Below, piece after piece: positions 6,346 to 7,613 of a stretch of DNA of 7,613 nucleotides (the first letter of the stretch is position 1; every line of letters begins with the position of its first letter). Position numbers and translations under genes: made by a program. Source of the DNA: Gammaproteobacteria bacterium. Its GTDB lineage: Bacteria > Pseudomonadota > Gammaproteobacteria > UBA6429 > Thiohalophilaceae. The notes under the pieces were generated by a model that searched no databases, had not been told where the DNA came from, and saw nothing but the letters and a program-made list of their open reading frames with translations. The DNA lies in NCBI GenBank assembly GCA_030593785.1, contig JAUVGM010000104.1:1-7613 (forward strand), read 5' to 3'.

Positions 6346-6502
6346 GACGGATAGTGTGAAGTTAGAGAACAAGGCAAAAAGTTATGAAAAAGCGGAGCTT
6401 ACACATAGTAAGTGAGCATTTTGAATAATTTTTTTGTCATACCCCTCTCTAAAATATTATAGAAGAGGGTAAACGCCGTTATCTAGCTTCACACTATTCG
6501 TC
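6346..6502. repeat. 157-bp element with 25-nt imperfect terminal inverted repeats, between spoT and ridA
   Basis: The left end (6346-6370, starting GACGGATAGTGTGAAG) matches the reverse complement of the right end (6478-6502, GACGAATAGTGTGAAG) at 22 of 25 positions. The interior holds two hairpins: CTTAC-ACATA-GTAAG in the left half, and a longer stem at 6441-6470 (ACCC...GGGT). It encodes no plausible protein. The right terminus reaches into the last codon of spoT, so the spoT TGA is the first three bases of the inverted repeat plus one neighbour. The structure is that of a MITE or similar non-autonomous dispersed repeat. I see no clear target duplication and no second copy in the window. 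Confidence 0.72.
6456..6485 (-). promoter_or_regulatory. Possible promoter for ridA inside the 157-bp element
   Basis: On the minus strand, a perfect TATAAT (plus 6456-6461) has a 4/6 -35 TAGATA (plus 6480-6485) at 18-bp spacing. It would start near 6449 and give a leader of about 140 nt before ridA. The -10 lies in the AT-rich loop of a hairpin, so its match may come from base composition. ridA could equally be read through from spoT. Confidence 0.35.
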
Positions 6503-7613
6503 ATTTGTTTATGCGTTGGATTCTGATTACTTCTTCCATCTTTCTTAACTCCCGCATAATCCTTGCAAGATGCTGCCTATTTTCGACCATAACAGTAAAA
6601 CTTAATGTTGAATGAGTACCATCACGTTCAACGATATTTACATTTTCAATATTCGCTTCCATACCTGCAATCGTTGATGCCACACGCGCTAAAACACCCC
6701 GCCTACTGATTACCAGCAAGTTGATATCAATGGGGAAATCACCGTGAATATTGTCTTCCCATTTAACATCTAGCCACTTCTCAGGTTTGTTACGAAACTC
6801 TGCGACGTTTTTACAATCCTGTGTATGAATAACGATACCGCGACCTGCGGTAATGAAACCTAATATAGGATCTCCGGGAATGGGGCGACAACATTTTGCA
6901 TAATTAATAACCGCACCTTCCGTCCCTTTTATCGCAAGTGGCTGTGGCTTTAACTCTTCATCTTTGTTACTGCCCGTACGCTCACCCATTTTTTTACGTA
7001 TCTGTGATAAGGCTAAAGCCACAACAATAGGTATATGATTACCAAGGCCAAGTGCACAATACATATCACTAATGCTTACAAAACCCTGCTCTTCACTCAC
7101 TAGCTGAACTTCGTCTTCAGGAATAACATCAATAGAGGTACCGTGTACCGCAAGACATTTATTTAATAATCGTTTGCCTAATTCTTCCGCTTCATCATGA
7201 TGCAACTGGTGTAAATAATGACGAATATTGGTACGGGCTTTTGCAGTAAATACAAAATCCATCCAAATAGGATTTGGTGAGGCATTTTGTGCAGTAATAA
7301 TTTCTACTGTTTGCCCCGTTAGTAATTTTGTTCGCAATGGAACTAACTGGCGATCAACTTTTGCAGCGACACATTGATTGCCAACATCGGTATGTACTGC
7401 GTAGGCAAAATCCACTGCCGTTGCGCCACGTGGCATTTCCATAATATCGCCACCGGGTGTGAACACATAAACCTCATCAGGAAACAAATCAATTTTAACA
7501 TTTTCCAGAAACTCTATTGAGTTGCCGGCATGTTGTTGTAGTTCTAATAAGTCATGCAACCAGCGGCGAGCCCTTACTTGTGCACTGTTACTCGCTGCCT
7601 CGTCATCATTTTT
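6501..7613 (-). CDS. spoT: Bifunctional (p)ppGpp synthetase/hydrolase SpoT, C-terminal part
   Basis: The frame is open to the right edge, so 370 C-terminal residues are visible and the N-terminal hydrolase (HD) and synthetase domains lie outside. It continues upstream of the internal TTG at 7559 with QVRARRWLHDLLELQQ, as in E. coli SpoT, so that TTG is not a start. Visible order: TGS domain (about residues 48-107, VYVFTPGG to GQTVEIITA), a helical domain, the conserved zinc-finger/CC region around AKCCRPIPGDP (239-249) with GRGIVIHTQDC (257-267), and a C-terminal ACT domain (about 295-368) ending VIRIQRINK. These regulatory domains sense starvation signals and control the balance of alarmone synthesis and degradation. 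The similarity is closer to SpoT than to RelA because of context (ridA-recG follow) and the intact CCRPIPGD. The TGA lies in the inverted repeat of the next element. Confidence 0.96.
   Translation of the reverse strand, partial: KNDDEAASNSAQVRARRWLHDLLELQQHAGNSIEFLENVKIDLFPDEVYVFTPGGDIMEMPRGATAVDFAYAVHTDVGNQCVAAKVDRQLVPLRTKLLTGQTVEIITAQNASPNPIWMDFVFTAKARTNIRHYLHQLHHDEAEELGKRLLNKCLAVHGTSIDVIPEDEVQLVSEEQGFVSISDMYCALGLGNHIPIVVALALSQIRKKMGERTGSNKDEELKPQPLAIKGTEGAVINYAKCCRPIPGDPILGFITAGRGIVIHTQDCKNVAEFRNKPEKWLDVKWEDNIHGDFPIDINLLVISRRGVLARVASTIAGMEANIENVNIVERDGTHSTLSFTVMVENRQHLARIMRELRKMEEVIRIQRINK

Noticed and set aside
6441..6470. Stem ACCC...GGGT as a rho-independent terminator after spoT
   Set aside because: The stem is bulged, its loop is AT-rich, and no T-run follows it on either strand; it fits better as internal structure of the repeat element.
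7557..7559. TTG as the start of a shorter protein in the spoT frame
   Set aside because: The frame continues upstream to the window edge with SpoT-like sequence, so this is an internal leucine codon.
1..7613. CRISPR array, tRNA, rRNA, transposase or defence genes
   Set aside because: I looked for spaced direct repeats, cloverleaf-like sequence and relevant protein motifs on both strands and saw none.

Overview
The window is a chromosomal housekeeping stretch from a gammaproteobacterium. Every gene lies on the minus strand, so transcription runs from high to low coordinates. The DNA looks AT-rich by eye. The lineage call rests on protein similarity to E. coli-type SpoT, RidA, RecG, UbiC and UbiA, and on the MSHA-type pilus assembly genes at the low-coordinate end. 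I cannot name the species.

Layout in transcription order, from right to left. (1) 7613-6501: C-terminal part of spoT (ppGpp synthetase/hydrolase). (2) 6309-5926: ridA (enamine/imine deaminase). (3) 5788-3698: recG (branched-DNA helicase). (4) 3656-3078: ubiC (chorismate pyruvate-lyase, probable TTG start). (5) 2946-2056: ubiA (4-hydroxybenzoate polyprenyltransferase). (6) A good sigma70-type promoter at 1990-2018 opens a new unit. (7) 1902-850: mshI (PilM-like, GTG start), overlapping by ATGA with 853-239: a PilN-like gene (MshI2), overlapping by TAATG with 239-1: the start of an mshJ/PilO-like gene. That last frame contains an in-frame amber codon at codon 39 and then stays open, in the same frame, to the window edge.

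The genes form two functional blocks. The first is a spoT-ridA-recG-ubiC-ubiA housekeeping cluster covering stringent response, metabolite damage control, DNA repair and the first two committed steps of ubiquinone synthesis. The second is the inner-membrane platform of a type IV (MSHA) pilus: cytoplasmic PilM-like, bitopic PilN-like and bitopic PilO-like proteins.

I see no defence system, mobile gene cluster, tRNA, rRNA or CRISPR array, and no candidate for a wholly new system. The unusual content is in the gaps. Three of the four gaps in the housekeeping block carry three different palindromic elements: a 157-bp element with 25-nt terminal inverted repeats that supplies the spoT stop codon; a head-to-head REP pair (BIME-like) ending 8 nt before the recG start; and a roughly 98-bp element with perfect 15-bp inverted ends between ubiC and ubiA. 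The fourth gap (recG-ubiC) is only 41 bp. No gene-free stretch exceeds 200 bp.
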